From positions 124,001-188,000 of the forward strand of contig UBMI01000009.1 in assembly GCA_900466475.1 (NCBI GenBank): a stretch of DNA of 64,000 nucleotides. The letters run 5' to 3'. Both the position numbers and the translations under genes were made by a program. How positions within the stretch are numbered: position 1 is the first letter of the stretch; each line of letters begins with the position of its first letter. The stretch comes from Hyphomicrobiales bacterium (GTDB taxonomy: Bacteria; Pseudomonadota; Alphaproteobacteria; Rhizobiales; Rhizobiaceae). Below are positions 25,225-34,312 of the stretch, piece after piece. The notes beneath the pieces are model-generated. The model saw only the letters and a list, made by a program, of their open reading frames with translations. It searched no databases and was not told the DNA's origin.

Positions 25225-26709
25225 ATGACAATCCAGTTTGGAATCAAAAGCCTGTTGCAGACACCTATGTCGTTCGCATTTCTGGCAATCGCTTCGATGG
25301 CCATTCCGGCTGCACAGGAGGCAGCGGCCGCTTCTCTGACGGAAGAGGAAGCGCGGCAGATCGGCATCGAAGCCTATGTCTACTTCTATCCGCTGATAAC
25401 GATGGATATTACCCGCAAACAGCTGACCAATATGGAAGCGAAGGAAGGGGCGATCGGCGGGCCGCCCAATCAGTTCAACAATATCCGCGCATTTCCGACG
25501 GCGGACATGAAAGCCGTAGTGCGGCCGAATTTCGATACGCTCTATTCGAGCGGCTGGCTCGATCTGACGAAGGAGCCGGTGGTCGTGACCGCGCCGGATA
25601 CGGCGGGCCGCTACTATCTGCTGCCGATGCTGGACATGTGGACGGATGTGTTTGCCGCGCCGGGCTGGCGCACGACCGGGACATCCGCCGGAAATTTCCT
25701 GGTCGCACCGCCCGGCTGGAGGCCTGAACTTCGCGGCACGTTCGGCGAATTCAAGCTGCCGGAGGGGACCGAACGGATCGATGCTCCGACGCCCTATGTC
25801 TGGATCATCGGCCGCACCAAGACCGATGGCCCCAATGATTACGATGCCGTCCACAAGATCCAGGACGGTTACAAGATCACCCCGCTGTCGCAGTGGGGTA
25901 CGGACGCCAAGCCGGCCGCGGTCAAGATAGACCCGTCCATCGACATGAAGACGCCACCGAAGACGCAGGTCGATACAGCGTCGGCGGAAGACTATTTCGC
26001 CTATGCTGCCGAACTCCTGAAACTTCATCCGCCGCACAGCACCGATCAGCCGATCATTGCCCGCATGAAGCGGATCGGCATCGAGCCCGGGAAGAGCTTC
26101 GATCTTTCCAAGGCCGATCCTGTCGTCCAGAACGCCTTGAAGACGGCGCCACAGGATGGGCAGGCACTGATGGGCTGGAAGCTGAAGACATTGGCCCGCG
26201 TGGTCAATGGCTGGTCGATGAATACCGACACGATGGGCGTCTACGGCAATTACTACCTGAAACGGGCAATCGTGGCGCAACAGGGGCTTGGTGCCAATCT
26301 GCCGGAAGACGCCATCTATCCGCTCAACCTTGCGGATGAAAGCGGCAACCCGCTCGATGGACGAAGCAATTACACGCTCCATTTCGAGAAGGAGGAGATC
26401 CCGCCGGTCAATGCTTTCTGGTCTGTCACCCTCTATGACAATGACGGTTTCCAGGTCGCCAATCCGCTCAACCGGTTCGCCGTCAGCAGCTGGATGCCGT
26501 TCCGGTTCAATGCCGACGGCTCACTCGACCTCTATTTCCAGACGGAAAGCCCCGGCAAGGACAAGGAATGGAACTGGCTGCCGGCGCCGAACGGCCCGTA
26601 CAATCTGACGATGCGGCTTTACGCGCCGAAGGGGACGGCGCTGATCGGCAAGTGGAACCCGCCGCCGGTGACACGTGCGGCTCCAGCCGCTCCGCTCGCC
26701 GCTCAGTGA
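25225..26709 (+). CDS. DUF1254/DUF1214 periplasmic protein
   Basis: A 494-residue protein: signal peptide (residues 1-35, FAFLAIASMAIPAAQEAAAA), a DUF1254 domain (about 60-190; VRPNFDTLYSSGWLDL and GRYYLLPMLDMWTDVF are typical) and a C-terminal DUF1214 domain (about 370-475; VNAFWSVTLYDNDGF). The start follows GGGGGAAA. The family is widespread and often next to sulfatases or OmpA-like genes, but has no proven activity. It shares operator copy C with the sulfatase and Cys-rich operon, so it likely works with them in the periplasm. Confidence 0.9.
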   Translation: MTIQFGIKSLLQTPMSFAFLAIASMAIPAAQEAAAASLTEEEARQIGIEAYVYFYPLITMDITRKQLTNMEAKEGAIGGPPNQFNNIRAFPTADMKAVVRPNFDTLYSSGWLDLTKEPVVVTAPDTAGRYYLLPMLDMWTDVFAAPGWRTTGTSAGNFLVAPPGWRPELRGTFGEFKLPEGTERIDAPTPYVWIIGRTKTDGPNDYDAVHKIQDGYKITPLSQWGTDAKPAAVKIDPSIDMKTPPKTQVDTASAEDYFAYAAELLKLHPPHSTDQPIIARMKRIGIEPGKSFDLSKADPVVQNALKTAPQDGQALMGWKLKTLARVVNGWSMNTDTMGVYGNYYLKRAIVAQQGLGANLPEDAIYPLNLADESGNPLDGRSNYTLHFEKEEIPPVNAFWSVTLYDNDGFQVANPLNRFAVSSWMPFRFNADGSLDLYFQTESPGKDKEWNWLPAPNGPYNLTMRLYAPKGTALIGKWNPPPVTRAAPAAPLAAQ

Positions 26710-26870
26710 CAAGGCTAAAGGCATCGGAAACATTGGGGCGCGCGCCATGATCCGCGCGCGTCCCGCCAAGCCTTTCTTTTCCATCGACAGTTCGGCCCTC
26801 ATCGAAGCATTTCGCGCCCGCACCCGTTAAACAGGCGGTCGGTTTTGCACGGTTGACGAATGGGGCTGCG

Positions 26871-27797
26871 ATGGAAAAGACGGCGACGATGACAACGGAA
26901 CTGGCGCTCCTGCTGGCGCTTTCGACGCTCTGGGGAGCCTCCTATACCTTCATCAAGATCGGCGTCGAAACCATCCCGCCGCTGACACTGGTGGCCGCAC
27001 GAACACTCGTTGCCGGCGCGCTGCTTCTCGCCATCATCAGCTGGCGTGGCCTCAAGCTGCCCCGCGACCGAAAGACCTGGACCTATTTTCTTTTTCAGGC
27101 CTGCCTCAACAGCGTCCTGCCCTTCACGCTGATCGCCTGGGCCGAACGGACGACGGATGCCGGCCTGGCGGCGATCCTGAATTCCACGACGCCGATCTTC
27201 GCCTTTCTGATCACGGCGCTGGTCACCCGGCACGAAGCCCTCACGGGTAGCAAACTGTTCGGCGTGTCGGCAGGATTGGCCGGCACCGCGCTGGTCATTG
27301 GCCTTGGCGCGCTCGGCACTCTGGGGCAGGGGCTCTGGGCGCAGCTTGCAATCGTTGCCGCCACGATCTGCTATGCGGGCGCTGCCGTCTTCGGGCGGAA
27401 TTTCAGGGGGCTTGATCCGATGATGCCGGCCGCCGGTTCGTTGCTCGCAGGGGCGGTGATCCTCATCCCCATCAGCATCGTCATCGATCCCCCGTGGAAA
27501 TTGAACCCAAGCCTCGATTCGATCTTCGCGCTCCTTGCCCTCTCGGTCTTCTCCACGGCGCTCGCCTTTGTGATCTATTTCCGCCTCGTGCAGACGCTCG
27601 GTTCGGTCGGCGCAACCGCCCAGGCCTATCTCAGGGTGCCGATCGGCGTTGCAATCGGCGTCGTCTTCCTCGGCGAAACGCTGTCTTCGACGGCAGGCCT
27701 TGGGCTTGCCTGCATAATGGCCGGCGTCATTGCCATGACGCTGCCTGCCAGAGCGCGGGTCCGTCAGGCAATCCAATCCATGCCGCCATCGACATGA
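26871..27797 (+). CDS. EamA-family (DMT) transporter
   Basis: A 308-residue inner membrane protein with ten hydrophobic segments and the two EamA repeats (LSTLWGASYTFIKIGVETIP and, in the second half, TAQAYLRVPIGVAIGVVFLG). The ATG at 26871 is preferred over a TTG at 26853. Substrates of this family are metabolites or drugs. It ends about 120 bases before the chrA-like gene on the same strand. Confidence 0.88.
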   Translation: MEKTATMTTELALLLALSTLWGASYTFIKIGVETIPPLTLVAARTLVAGALLLAIISWRGLKLPRDRKTWTYFLFQACLNSVLPFTLIAWAERTTDAGLAAILNSTTPIFAFLITALVTRHEALTGSKLFGVSAGLAGTALVIGLGALGTLGQGLWAQLAIVAATICYAGAAVFGRNFRGLDPMMPAAGSLLAGAVILIPISIVIDPPWKLNPSLDSIFALLALSVFSTALAFVIYFRLVQTLGSVGATAQAYLRVPIGVAIGVVFLGETLSSTAGLGLACIMAGVIAMTLPARARVRQAIQSMPPST

Positions 27798-27920
27798 ACG
27801 CCCGGCCGCGGTTCAGCCTCGCTGCCGTGGACACCGGGGCCGCGATCGCTAATTCGACAGATATCGAAAATCGCCTGTTGTCATCGCGCCGTCATTGATG
27901 ATGAGGATACGGGGCGAACA

Positions 27921-29162
27921 ATGGGGGATATTGGCGTGGATGCGAATGAAATGACCAGGGAGAAGACAGCGGCTCCACCGGCAGGTACGCCTGCGGAGGT
28001 GTTTGGCGCCTTTCTGAAACTTGGCCTCACATCGTTCGGCGGACCGATCGCGCATCTCGGCTATTTCCGCAACGAGCTCGTGACGCGGCGGAAATGGATC
28101 GACGAGAAGGGCTATGCCGATCTCGTCGCGCTCTGCCAGTTCCTTCCCGGTCCCGCATCGAGCCAGGTCGGTTTTGCCATGGGCCTCTTGCGCGGTGGGC
28201 CGCTGGGCGCGCTTGCGGCGTGGAGTGCATTCACGCTTCCGTCCGCGCTGATCCTCTTCATCTTCGCAACCGCCGCCACCGCGCTCGACAATCCTCTTGG
28301 ACAGGGACTGCTGCACGGATTGAAGCTCGTTGCCGTCGCCGTCGTGGCACAGGCCGTCTGGGGCATGGCGCGATCGCTGACACCCGACAAGCCACGCGCC
28401 GCCATTGCGCTGGCCGCGATCTTCATCGTGACAGCCGCGGGGGCGCTCGGCCAGCTCGCCGCCATCGCCCTGGGTGCAATTGCCGGGCTCGTCCTTTGTC
28501 GCCAGGCCGCCGTCGAGCACAAGGCAGGGTTTTCGTTCGGAATATCGCGTTCAACCGGCATTGTCTGCCTGCTGGCCTTCCTGCTCCTGCTGTTCGGATT
28601 GCCACTTGTCGTCGCTGCCTTCGATTCCCAGGGGCTGCGCCTGTTCGATGCCTTCTATCGCTCGGGCGCGCTGGTGTTCGGCGGCGGCCATGTCGTCCTG
28701 CCGCTGCTCGAGGCGGAGGTTGTGAGACCGGGCTGGGTCTCGGAAAACGCGTTTCTCGCCGGTTACGGCGTTGCGCAGGCCGTGCCTGGTCCGCTCTTTA
28801 CCTTCTCGGCCTATCTCGGGACGGTTGTGGCGCCGGCTCCCAACGGTGTCGCAGGCGCAGCGATCGCCCTGGTGGCGATCTTCCTGCCCGGCTTTCTGCT
28901 GCTGCTCGGCACCCTTCCTTTCTGGGACAGGCTCAGCGCCTATCCACTGGCGCAGGCGGCCATGCGTGGCGCAAATGCCGCCGTGGTCGGCCTGCTCGGT
29001 GCAGCGCTCTACAATCCGGTATGGACGAGCGCGGTCCTGACATCGGCGGATTTTGCTCTTGCCTTGACTGGCTTTCTTCTGCTGGTCATCTGGAAGGCGC
29101 CGCCATGGATCGTGGTGGTGCTGATGGCGGCAAGTGCGATCCTGCTGCAGCTTTCCGCCTGA
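27921..29162 (+). CDS. chrA: Chromate transporter ChrA (two-domain)
   Basis: A 413-residue membrane protein with two homologous CHR domains: N-terminal LKLGLTSFGGPIAHLGYFRN and QFLPGPASSQVGFAMG; C-terminal RSGALVFGGGHVVLPLLEAE and QAVPGPLFTFSAYLG. The FGGP..H...., PGP and GGG motifs define the CHR superfamily of chromate/sulfate antiporters. The bidomain length (about 400) is the long-chain type that confers chromate efflux. The ATG at 27951 is an alternative start. Confidence 0.92.
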   Translation: MGDIGVDANEMTREKTAAPPAGTPAEVFGAFLKLGLTSFGGPIAHLGYFRNELVTRRKWIDEKGYADLVALCQFLPGPASSQVGFAMGLLRGGPLGALAAWSAFTLPSALILFIFATAATALDNPLGQGLLHGLKLVAVAVVAQAVWGMARSLTPDKPRAAIALAAIFIVTAAGALGQLAAIALGAIAGLVLCRQAAVEHKAGFSFGISRSTGIVCLLAFLLLLFGLPLVVAAFDSQGLRLFDAFYRSGALVFGGGHVVLPLLEAEVVRPGWVSENAFLAGYGVAQAVPGPLFTFSAYLGTVVAPAPNGVAGAAIALVAIFLPGFLLLLGTLPFWDRLSAYPLAQAAMRGANAAVVGLLGAALYNPVWTSAVLTSADFALALTGFLLLVIWKAPPWIVVVLMAASAILLQLSA

Positions 29163-29176
29163 CCGGTGCCAGGCCA

Positions 29177-30046
29177 TCAATCCCCTGGCGATAAAGCGGC
29201 TTCTATCGCCGCCCATGCCATCAGGCCAAGCCTTGCATCCGTAATGTCACTGCCGCCATGAGCACGAAGGCTGGAGCGAGGCGTCGTCTCGCCCGGGAGC
29301 AGCACACGATGGCCCGCCTCGGCGTCAACGACCAGTGACACCGGCCTGCCGCTTCGTTCACGCCGGCTGGCAAGCTCGCGTGCGAACCTCTCCGATGGCC
29401 AGAGCGCATCATCACCACCGGCCACGAGGATGAGTTCTGCGGCGGTTTTCTCGATGGGGATCTCGGCCCGCCCCAGGGTCTCTTGGTCCGTCTTCAGGCA
29501 TTTTTCGAAAAAGGAACGATAGGATATCAGCCCGTCGCGATAGTCCCGCTCCCAGGCAGTGTCAGCGGAAACGAAACCCAGCGGCTCTCCCTTCCAGGAC
29601 CAGGACGAGCGTTCGGGCCATTCCACGCCGTCTTTGCCGGGGCCGATATTACCCCAGACGAAGGCGGTTGGGCTAATCGCGACAACGGCGTTGATGCGCG
29701 GGTCCCGGATCGCGACGAGCAACGCGGCTTCTGCGCCTTTCGATGTCCCGACGAAGACGATGCGCCGGCATCCCCGCGAGATCAGATAGTCGATTGCCTC
29801 ACAGAAGGTCTCCAACGGGATTTCGCAGATTCCAGGCGACTGTCCCATGGCGCCGAACCATTGCAACGCCAATGCCTTTGCGCCAGCCTCGGCAAAGAGC
29901 CTGGCGCGGTCGGTATCGACCCTGCCGCTGGAACCGCCGAGCACGACGACGCCGGTGTCGCCCGCATCTGGCCTGAAAACGAATGCACCGTTTATCCGGC
30001 CTTGGAGACGCTCGATTCTGCAGCCCTCCGTCGCGCTTGTTACCAT
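29177..30046 (-). CDS. Alpha/beta hydrolase, acyl-CoA thioester hydrolase (BAAT)-like
   Basis: A 289-residue hydrolase. The nucleophile is in GTSKGAE (Ser102), the acid in GGDDALWPS and the His in AEAGHRVLLPG, the triad of bile acid-CoA:amino acid N-acyltransferase/thioesterase C-terminal domains. An N-terminal BAAT domain is missing, as in other bacterial members. The ATG at 30046 is chosen because the GTG at 30088 would leave only 17 bases to the divergent methyltransferase start. The substrate is unknown. Confidence 0.78.
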   Translation of the reverse strand: MVTSATEGCRIERLQGRINGAFVFRPDAGDTGVVVLGGSSGRVDTDRARLFAEAGAKALALQWFGAMGQSPGICEIPLETFCEAIDYLISRGCRRIVFVGTSKGAEAALLVAIRDPRINAVVAISPTAFVWGNIGPGKDGVEWPERSSWSWKGEPLGFVSADTAWERDYRDGLISYRSFFEKCLKTDQETLGRAEIPIEKTAAELILVAGGDDALWPSERFARELASRRERSGRPVSLVVDAEAGHRVLLPGETTPRSSLRAHGGSDITDARLGLMAWAAIEAALSPGD

Positions 30047-30105
30047 ACTGACATCTTCTTGAATTATCGGATGGTTCTCGACTGTCACTAGAGGCGGAGC
30101 CTACC

Positions 30106-30885
30106 ATGGTCGAGCATGCGCGTGCAGGGGCCTCCTTCGAGGATGCCGATGTCGTCAGCAACTATCGCTATCGTCCGCCTTATCCCGAGGCGGTCTACGA
30201 GAAGCTGCTGGCCATCACGCCGAAACGTGGCTGTCTGCTGGATATAGGCTGCGGCCCCGGCAAGGTTTCGCGACCTCTCTCGCGGCATTTCGACAAGGTC
30301 ATAGCTGTCGATCCGTCCCGCCACATGATCGAACTCGGTCAGAGCCTGGAAGACGGCCGGGCGCGCAATCTTCACTGGATCGTGGGTTTCGCCGAGGATA
30401 TCGACATCCCCGATCGACCCGATCTCATCGTTGCCGCCGCCAGCATTCACTGGATGGATCACCGGCGCCTCTTCTCGCGGCTGAAAACCTATGCCGCGGC
30501 CGATCACAAGGTCTCGGTGATTTCAGGAGATGCGCCCTTCCAACCTGCCTGGGAGGCCGATTGGCACTCGTTCCTTGCAAGGTGGGTTCCGGCCATGACG
30601 GGCAGAGCCTTCGATCCCGTCGGCAAGGAAGAGAGCTGGTCGGCTTACAAGGCGTTCCTCGACATCGATGGTTCCGAGAGCTTTCTGTCCGCCCCGTTTG
30701 AGCAAAGCGTCGAAGACTTTATCCGCTGCCAGCATTCGCGCGATACATTCGCGCCATTGCGGCTCGGCGACAGGATGACGGCTTTCGATGCGGAGATCAG
30801 GGAAATTCTCGCCCCCTATGCCTCTGCCGGAAAAATCAGTTTCACCGTCAAGACGAAACTGGTCTGGGGTTCGATCAGGTCATGA
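30106..30885 (+). CDS. Class I SAM-dependent methyltransferase
   Basis: A 259-residue protein with the Rossmann-type methyltransferase fold: motif I LLDIGCGPG (residues 44-52), motif II acidic end VIAVDPS, and motif IV DLIVAAASIHWMD (about 105-117), the last typical of UbiE/trans-aconitate-like C- or O-methyltransferases. It is divergent from the thioesterase-like gene. The substrate is not inferable. Confidence 0.85.
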   Translation: MVEHARAGASFEDADVVSNYRYRPPYPEAVYEKLLAITPKRGCLLDIGCGPGKVSRPLSRHFDKVIAVDPSRHMIELGQSLEDGRARNLHWIVGFAEDIDIPDRPDLIVAAASIHWMDHRRLFSRLKTYAAADHKVSVISGDAPFQPAWEADWHSFLARWVPAMTGRAFDPVGKEESWSAYKAFLDIDGSESFLSAPFEQSVEDFIRCQHSRDTFAPLRLGDRMTAFDAEIREILAPYASAGKISFTVKTKLVWGSIRS

Positions 30886-30904
30886 CCATATCGAGAGACT
30901 GAAT

Positions 30905-31642
30905 TCAAAGCCGCAAGCTATCGTCCAGCCAGACCCGGAAGCCGCCGCGGAAAGCATTGTCATTGTTGCCGCGTCGGCACTTCGGGGGCAAATCCTTGAG
31001 CCGTCCGACATTGCCGCCGCCGATGACGATATAGTCGGGCAACAGGGCAGCACTCAGGCGATCGGCAACGTCGAAGACCGATTTTCGCCATTTGCTCTTG
31101 CCGCGCCCCTCCAGGCCGCGTTCGCCGACGTAGTCTTCGAAGGTCTTCTTCCTGTAGGGCATATGCGCCAGTTCCAAAGGCAGGCAGACATTGTCCGCGA
31201 CCAGCGCCGAGCCGAGGCCGGTGCCGAGACCGAGGAAAAGCATACGGCCGGCTTCGTAACTGCCGATCGCCTGCATCAGCGCGTCATTGACCATGCGAAC
31301 GGGTTTGCCGAGGGCTTGCTCGAAATCATAACCCTTCCATCCCGGGCCAAGGTTGAACGGGTCCGCCGCGGCACGGTGGGCGGAGACGGGGCCGGGATAG
31401 CCCATGGCGACGACGTCATAGTGCCAGTCGGCGGTGAGATCTTTGAGGGCGGCGACCATCTTTGCCGCCGTCATTTCGCGCCCCGAGACGACCGACCGCC
31501 GCTCGCTGCCGCTGCTGAGTTCCGCCTTCACATGCGAGCCGCCGATATCGACGGCAAGCACGATACGGCTCGCCGACGCGGCCGCTTCCTTGCCATGCTC
31601 GCCTGCCTGCGTCGCATCTGGTGCTTCCGTCATGTCCGTCAT
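30905..31642 (-). CDS. ROK-family sugar kinase, polyphosphate glucokinase-like
   Basis: A 245-residue kinase with the ASKHA fold: phosphate-1 motif DIGGSHVKAEL (about residue 30), catalytic Asp in VNDALMQAIG, and phosphate-2 motif GLGTGLGSALV. The ROK zinc motif (CxCGxxGCxE) is absent, as in the polyphosphate/ATP glucokinase branch. The start at 31642 follows AGGAG. It is divergent from a GH15 glucoamylase: glucose freed by that enzyme could be phosphorylated here. Confidence 0.85.
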   Translation of the reverse strand: MTDMTEAPDATQAGEHGKEAAASASRIVLAVDIGGSHVKAELSSGSERRSVVSGREMTAAKMVAALKDLTADWHYDVVAMGYPGPVSAHRAAADPFNLGPGWKGYDFEQALGKPVRMVNDALMQAIGSYEAGRMLFLGLGTGLGSALVADNVCLPLELAHMPYRKKTFEDYVGERGLEGRGKSKWRKSVFDVADRLSAALLPDYIVIGGGNVGRLKDLPPKCRRGNNDNAFRGGFRVWLDDSLRL

Positions 31643-31799
31643 GCTGGCGCTCCTCTCCGGGTTTGGCCTCAATCCTTCCCGCGCCATTCTATCGGGCGCA
31701 AGATAGGTGCCGGCTGTCAAGCCCGGTATATTGCGGATCGCCCAATTTCATCTCAGGATAGCTCATTCAGTGGAGAACCCTTAAGCGGAGGAACAGCAC

Positions 31800-34226
31800 T
31801 TGGCCTTTCCGACACTGCCACCCGGTTCCGTCGAACCACCAGGTGCTCCCGGCATCGAGCCCCGCTGGACCTCCAGCGACAAGAGTGCGGTGGGCACATC
31901 AGTCAACTCGGCGAGCTGCGTCTGGTTCACCACGAGCCACGGCATTGTGAACGAGATCTACGCTCCACGGCTCGACATGGCCTGTGTGCGCGATTTCGGC
32001 TTCATCGTTACCGCGCAGGGCTATTTCTCCGAGGAGAAGCGTGACGCCGATCACAGCGTGCAGGCGATCGAGGACGGCGTTCCGGGCTTCCGCCTGGTCA
32101 ATACCGCCCGCGACGGTCGCTATCGCATTACCAAGACCATCTTTTCCGACCCAGAGCGCGAAGTGGTGCTGCAGGACATCCGCTTCGAGGCTTTGACGGG
32201 CAGTCTCTCCGACTACAGGCTGCACGCACTGATCGCTCCGCATCTCGTCAATGGCGGCGCAGACAACACCGGCTGGTATGCCGATTTCAAGGGCAGGCCG
32301 ATGCTCTTTGCCGAGGGTTCCGGCCGCTCGCTCGCCGTCGCTGCCTCTGTGCCCTGGCTTGCGCGCTCGGCAGGTTATGTGGGCTTTTCCGATGGCTGGC
32401 AGACGCTGTCACGCGGCCAGGGACTGAAGGAGGAATATTGCTACGCGGCCAACGGCAACATCGCGCTGTCGGGGACACTGGATATTCAATCAAGCGGGGG
32501 CCGAGCAGACCAGGGACGGGCGCTGATCGCCATCGGTTTCGGCACGCAGCCGGAGGAGGCAGCCCTGCGTACGCTGCTCAGCCTGGAACAGGGGGTCGAG
32601 CCTGCGCTGAAACATTATCGCAGCGGCTGGCGGGAATGGCAGGCAGGACTGCTGGCGCTCGACGAGCCGCATGATCCGACCCAACTGAACCGGTACCGCG
32701 TCAGCACCGGCGTGCTCGCCACCCACCGGGACGATGCCTCCGGCGCCATCATTGCCAGCCTTTCCATCCCCTGGGGCTTCAGCAAGAGCGATGACGACCT
32801 TGGCGGCTATCATCTGGTCTGGACGCGCGATCTGGTGGAAACGGCGGGCGGACTGCTCGCAGCCGGGGCCATAGCGGATGCACGCTCCGTGCTCGACTAT
32901 CTCGCCGTCATCCAGGAAGGGGACGGCCACTGGGTGCAGAATGCCTGGCTCGATGGCCGGCCTTACTGGAACGGCATCCAGATGGACGAGACGGCCTTTC
33001 CGATCCTGCTCTACGACATGCTGCTGCGCGCAGGCGCAATCGATGCCGGCGAGCGGGGGCGCTATCTGCCGATGATCGAGGCTGCGGCGGGCTATATCGT
33101 CAGAAACGGGCCTGCCACCCAGGAAGACCGGTGGGAGGAGGATGCCGGCTATTCGCCTTTCACGCTCGCTGTCGAGATTGCCGGCCTGCTTGCAGCGGCC
33201 GATGCCGTGGAAGCGGCCGGGCGGCTGGATGCGGCGCGCTATCTGCGCGAAGTGGCTGACGGCTGGAACGAGCGCATCGAGGAATGGACTTACGCCACCG
33301 ATACCGAGCTGTCGCGCCGTGTCGGCGTCGAAGGCTATTATGTTCGCATCGCCTCGGCGACCGATGGTAGCAGCCCGTCACTGCGGCGTGACTTCATTCC
33401 GATCCGCAATCGGGACGATCTCGGCGAGGTGCTTGAAGCGGACCTGCTGATCAGTCCAGATGCGCTGGCGCTCGTACGTTTCGGCCTGCGGGCCGCCGAC
33501 GATCCGCGCATACTTGGTACGGTGGCCGTGATCGATGCGGAGTTGCGCCGCGACCTTCCTGCCGGTCCCTACTGGTATCGCTACAATGACGATGGCTATG
33601 GTGAGCGCATCGACGGCGCGCCCTTTGCCGGCAGTGGTGTCGGACGGCTGTGGCCGCTCCTGACCGGCGAGCGCGCCCATTATGAACTCGCTGCCGGGCG
33701 AGCCGGCGAGGCGCGGCGGATGCTCGCAGCGCTCGAAGCCTCGGCAAGCGAAGGCGGGCTCCTGCCGGAGCAGATCTGGGACAGCGAGGACGTGCCGCGG
33801 CGCGAACTCTTCCTCGGCCGACCCTCCGGCAGCGCCATGCCGCTCGTCTGGGCGCATGCCGAACATATCAAGCTGCTGCGATCGCTGCGCGACGGCGTGA
33901 TCTTCGATATGCCGCCCCAGACCTTTGCCCGCTATGTCGCGGCAAAACCGGAACCGGCACCTTTCTCGTGGCGGCTGACGGCGCGGCAGGACCGTATGCC
34001 GGCCGGACGCAAGCTGCGCATCGAACTGCCGTCACCCGCCCTGGTGCGCTGGTCCACCGACTGCTGGGCAAGTGCTACCGACAGCCCATGCCGTGACACC
34101 GGTTTCGAAACCCATGTCTTCGACCTGCCAACGGAGACGCTCGGCCCCGGCAAGATCGACTTCACGATTTTCTGGGCGGATGTACAGCGCTGGGAGGGCG
34201 CGGATTTCCAGATCGAGGTGGTTTGA
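31800..34226 (+). CDS. GH15 glucoamylase/glucodextranase
   Basis: An 808-residue protein beginning with TTG at 31800, supported by GCGGAGG seven bases upstream; the next ATGs cut into the domain. The N-terminal super-beta-sandwich (residues 20-270; GIVNEIYAPRLDMACVRDFG) is the glucodextranase N-domain. The GH15 (alpha/alpha)6 barrel spans about 290-690, with the general acid region QMDETAFPIL and the general base region LPEQIWD. A C-terminal beta domain ends at 808. There is no signal peptide, so the enzyme is cytosolic and would cut intracellular alpha-glucans, next to a glucokinase-like gene. Confidence 0.9.
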   Translation: MAFPTLPPGSVEPPGAPGIEPRWTSSDKSAVGTSVNSASCVWFTTSHGIVNEIYAPRLDMACVRDFGFIVTAQGYFSEEKRDADHSVQAIEDGVPGFRLVNTARDGRYRITKTIFSDPEREVVLQDIRFEALTGSLSDYRLHALIAPHLVNGGADNTGWYADFKGRPMLFAEGSGRSLAVAASVPWLARSAGYVGFSDGWQTLSRGQGLKEEYCYAANGNIALSGTLDIQSSGGRADQGRALIAIGFGTQPEEAALRTLLSLEQGVEPALKHYRSGWREWQAGLLALDEPHDPTQLNRYRVSTGVLATHRDDASGAIIASLSIPWGFSKSDDDLGGYHLVWTRDLVETAGGLLAAGAIADARSVLDYLAVIQEGDGHWVQNAWLDGRPYWNGIQMDETAFPILLYDMLLRAGAIDAGERGRYLPMIEAAAGYIVRNGPATQEDRWEEDAGYSPFTLAVEIAGLLAAADAVEAAGRLDAARYLREVADGWNERIEEWTYATDTELSRRVGVEGYYVRIASATDGSSPSLRRDFIPIRNRDDLGEVLEADLLISPDALALVRFGLRAADDPRILGTVAVIDAELRRDLPAGPYWYRYNDDGYGERIDGAPFAGSGVGRLWPLLTGERAHYELAAGRAGEARRMLAALEASASEGGLLPEQIWDSEDVPRRELFLGRPSGSAMPLVWAHAEHIKLLRSLRDGVIFDMPPQTFARYVAAKPEPAPFSWRLTARQDRMPAGRKLRIELPSPALVRWSTDCWASATDSPCRDTGFETHVFDLPTETLGPGKIDFTIFWADVQRWEGADFQIEVV

Positions 34227-34265
34227 GGTTCGTGCCGTGCGCCGCCGAGTGGACACAAAGAAAAA

Positions 34266-34282
34266 GCGGCCGTTGCGGCCGC
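34266..34282. terminator. Bidirectional terminator, GH15 and GGDEF genes
   Basis: GCGGCCG, loop TTG, CGGCCGC, with A-runs on the left and right (AAAAA... and ...GAAAAAA), which read as T-runs for the minus and plus strand respectively. It lies between convergent stops at 34226 and 34313. Confidence 0.75.
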
Positions 34283-34312
34283 CGAAAAAACTCAGTTCAT
34301 CGGGTGCAGAAA

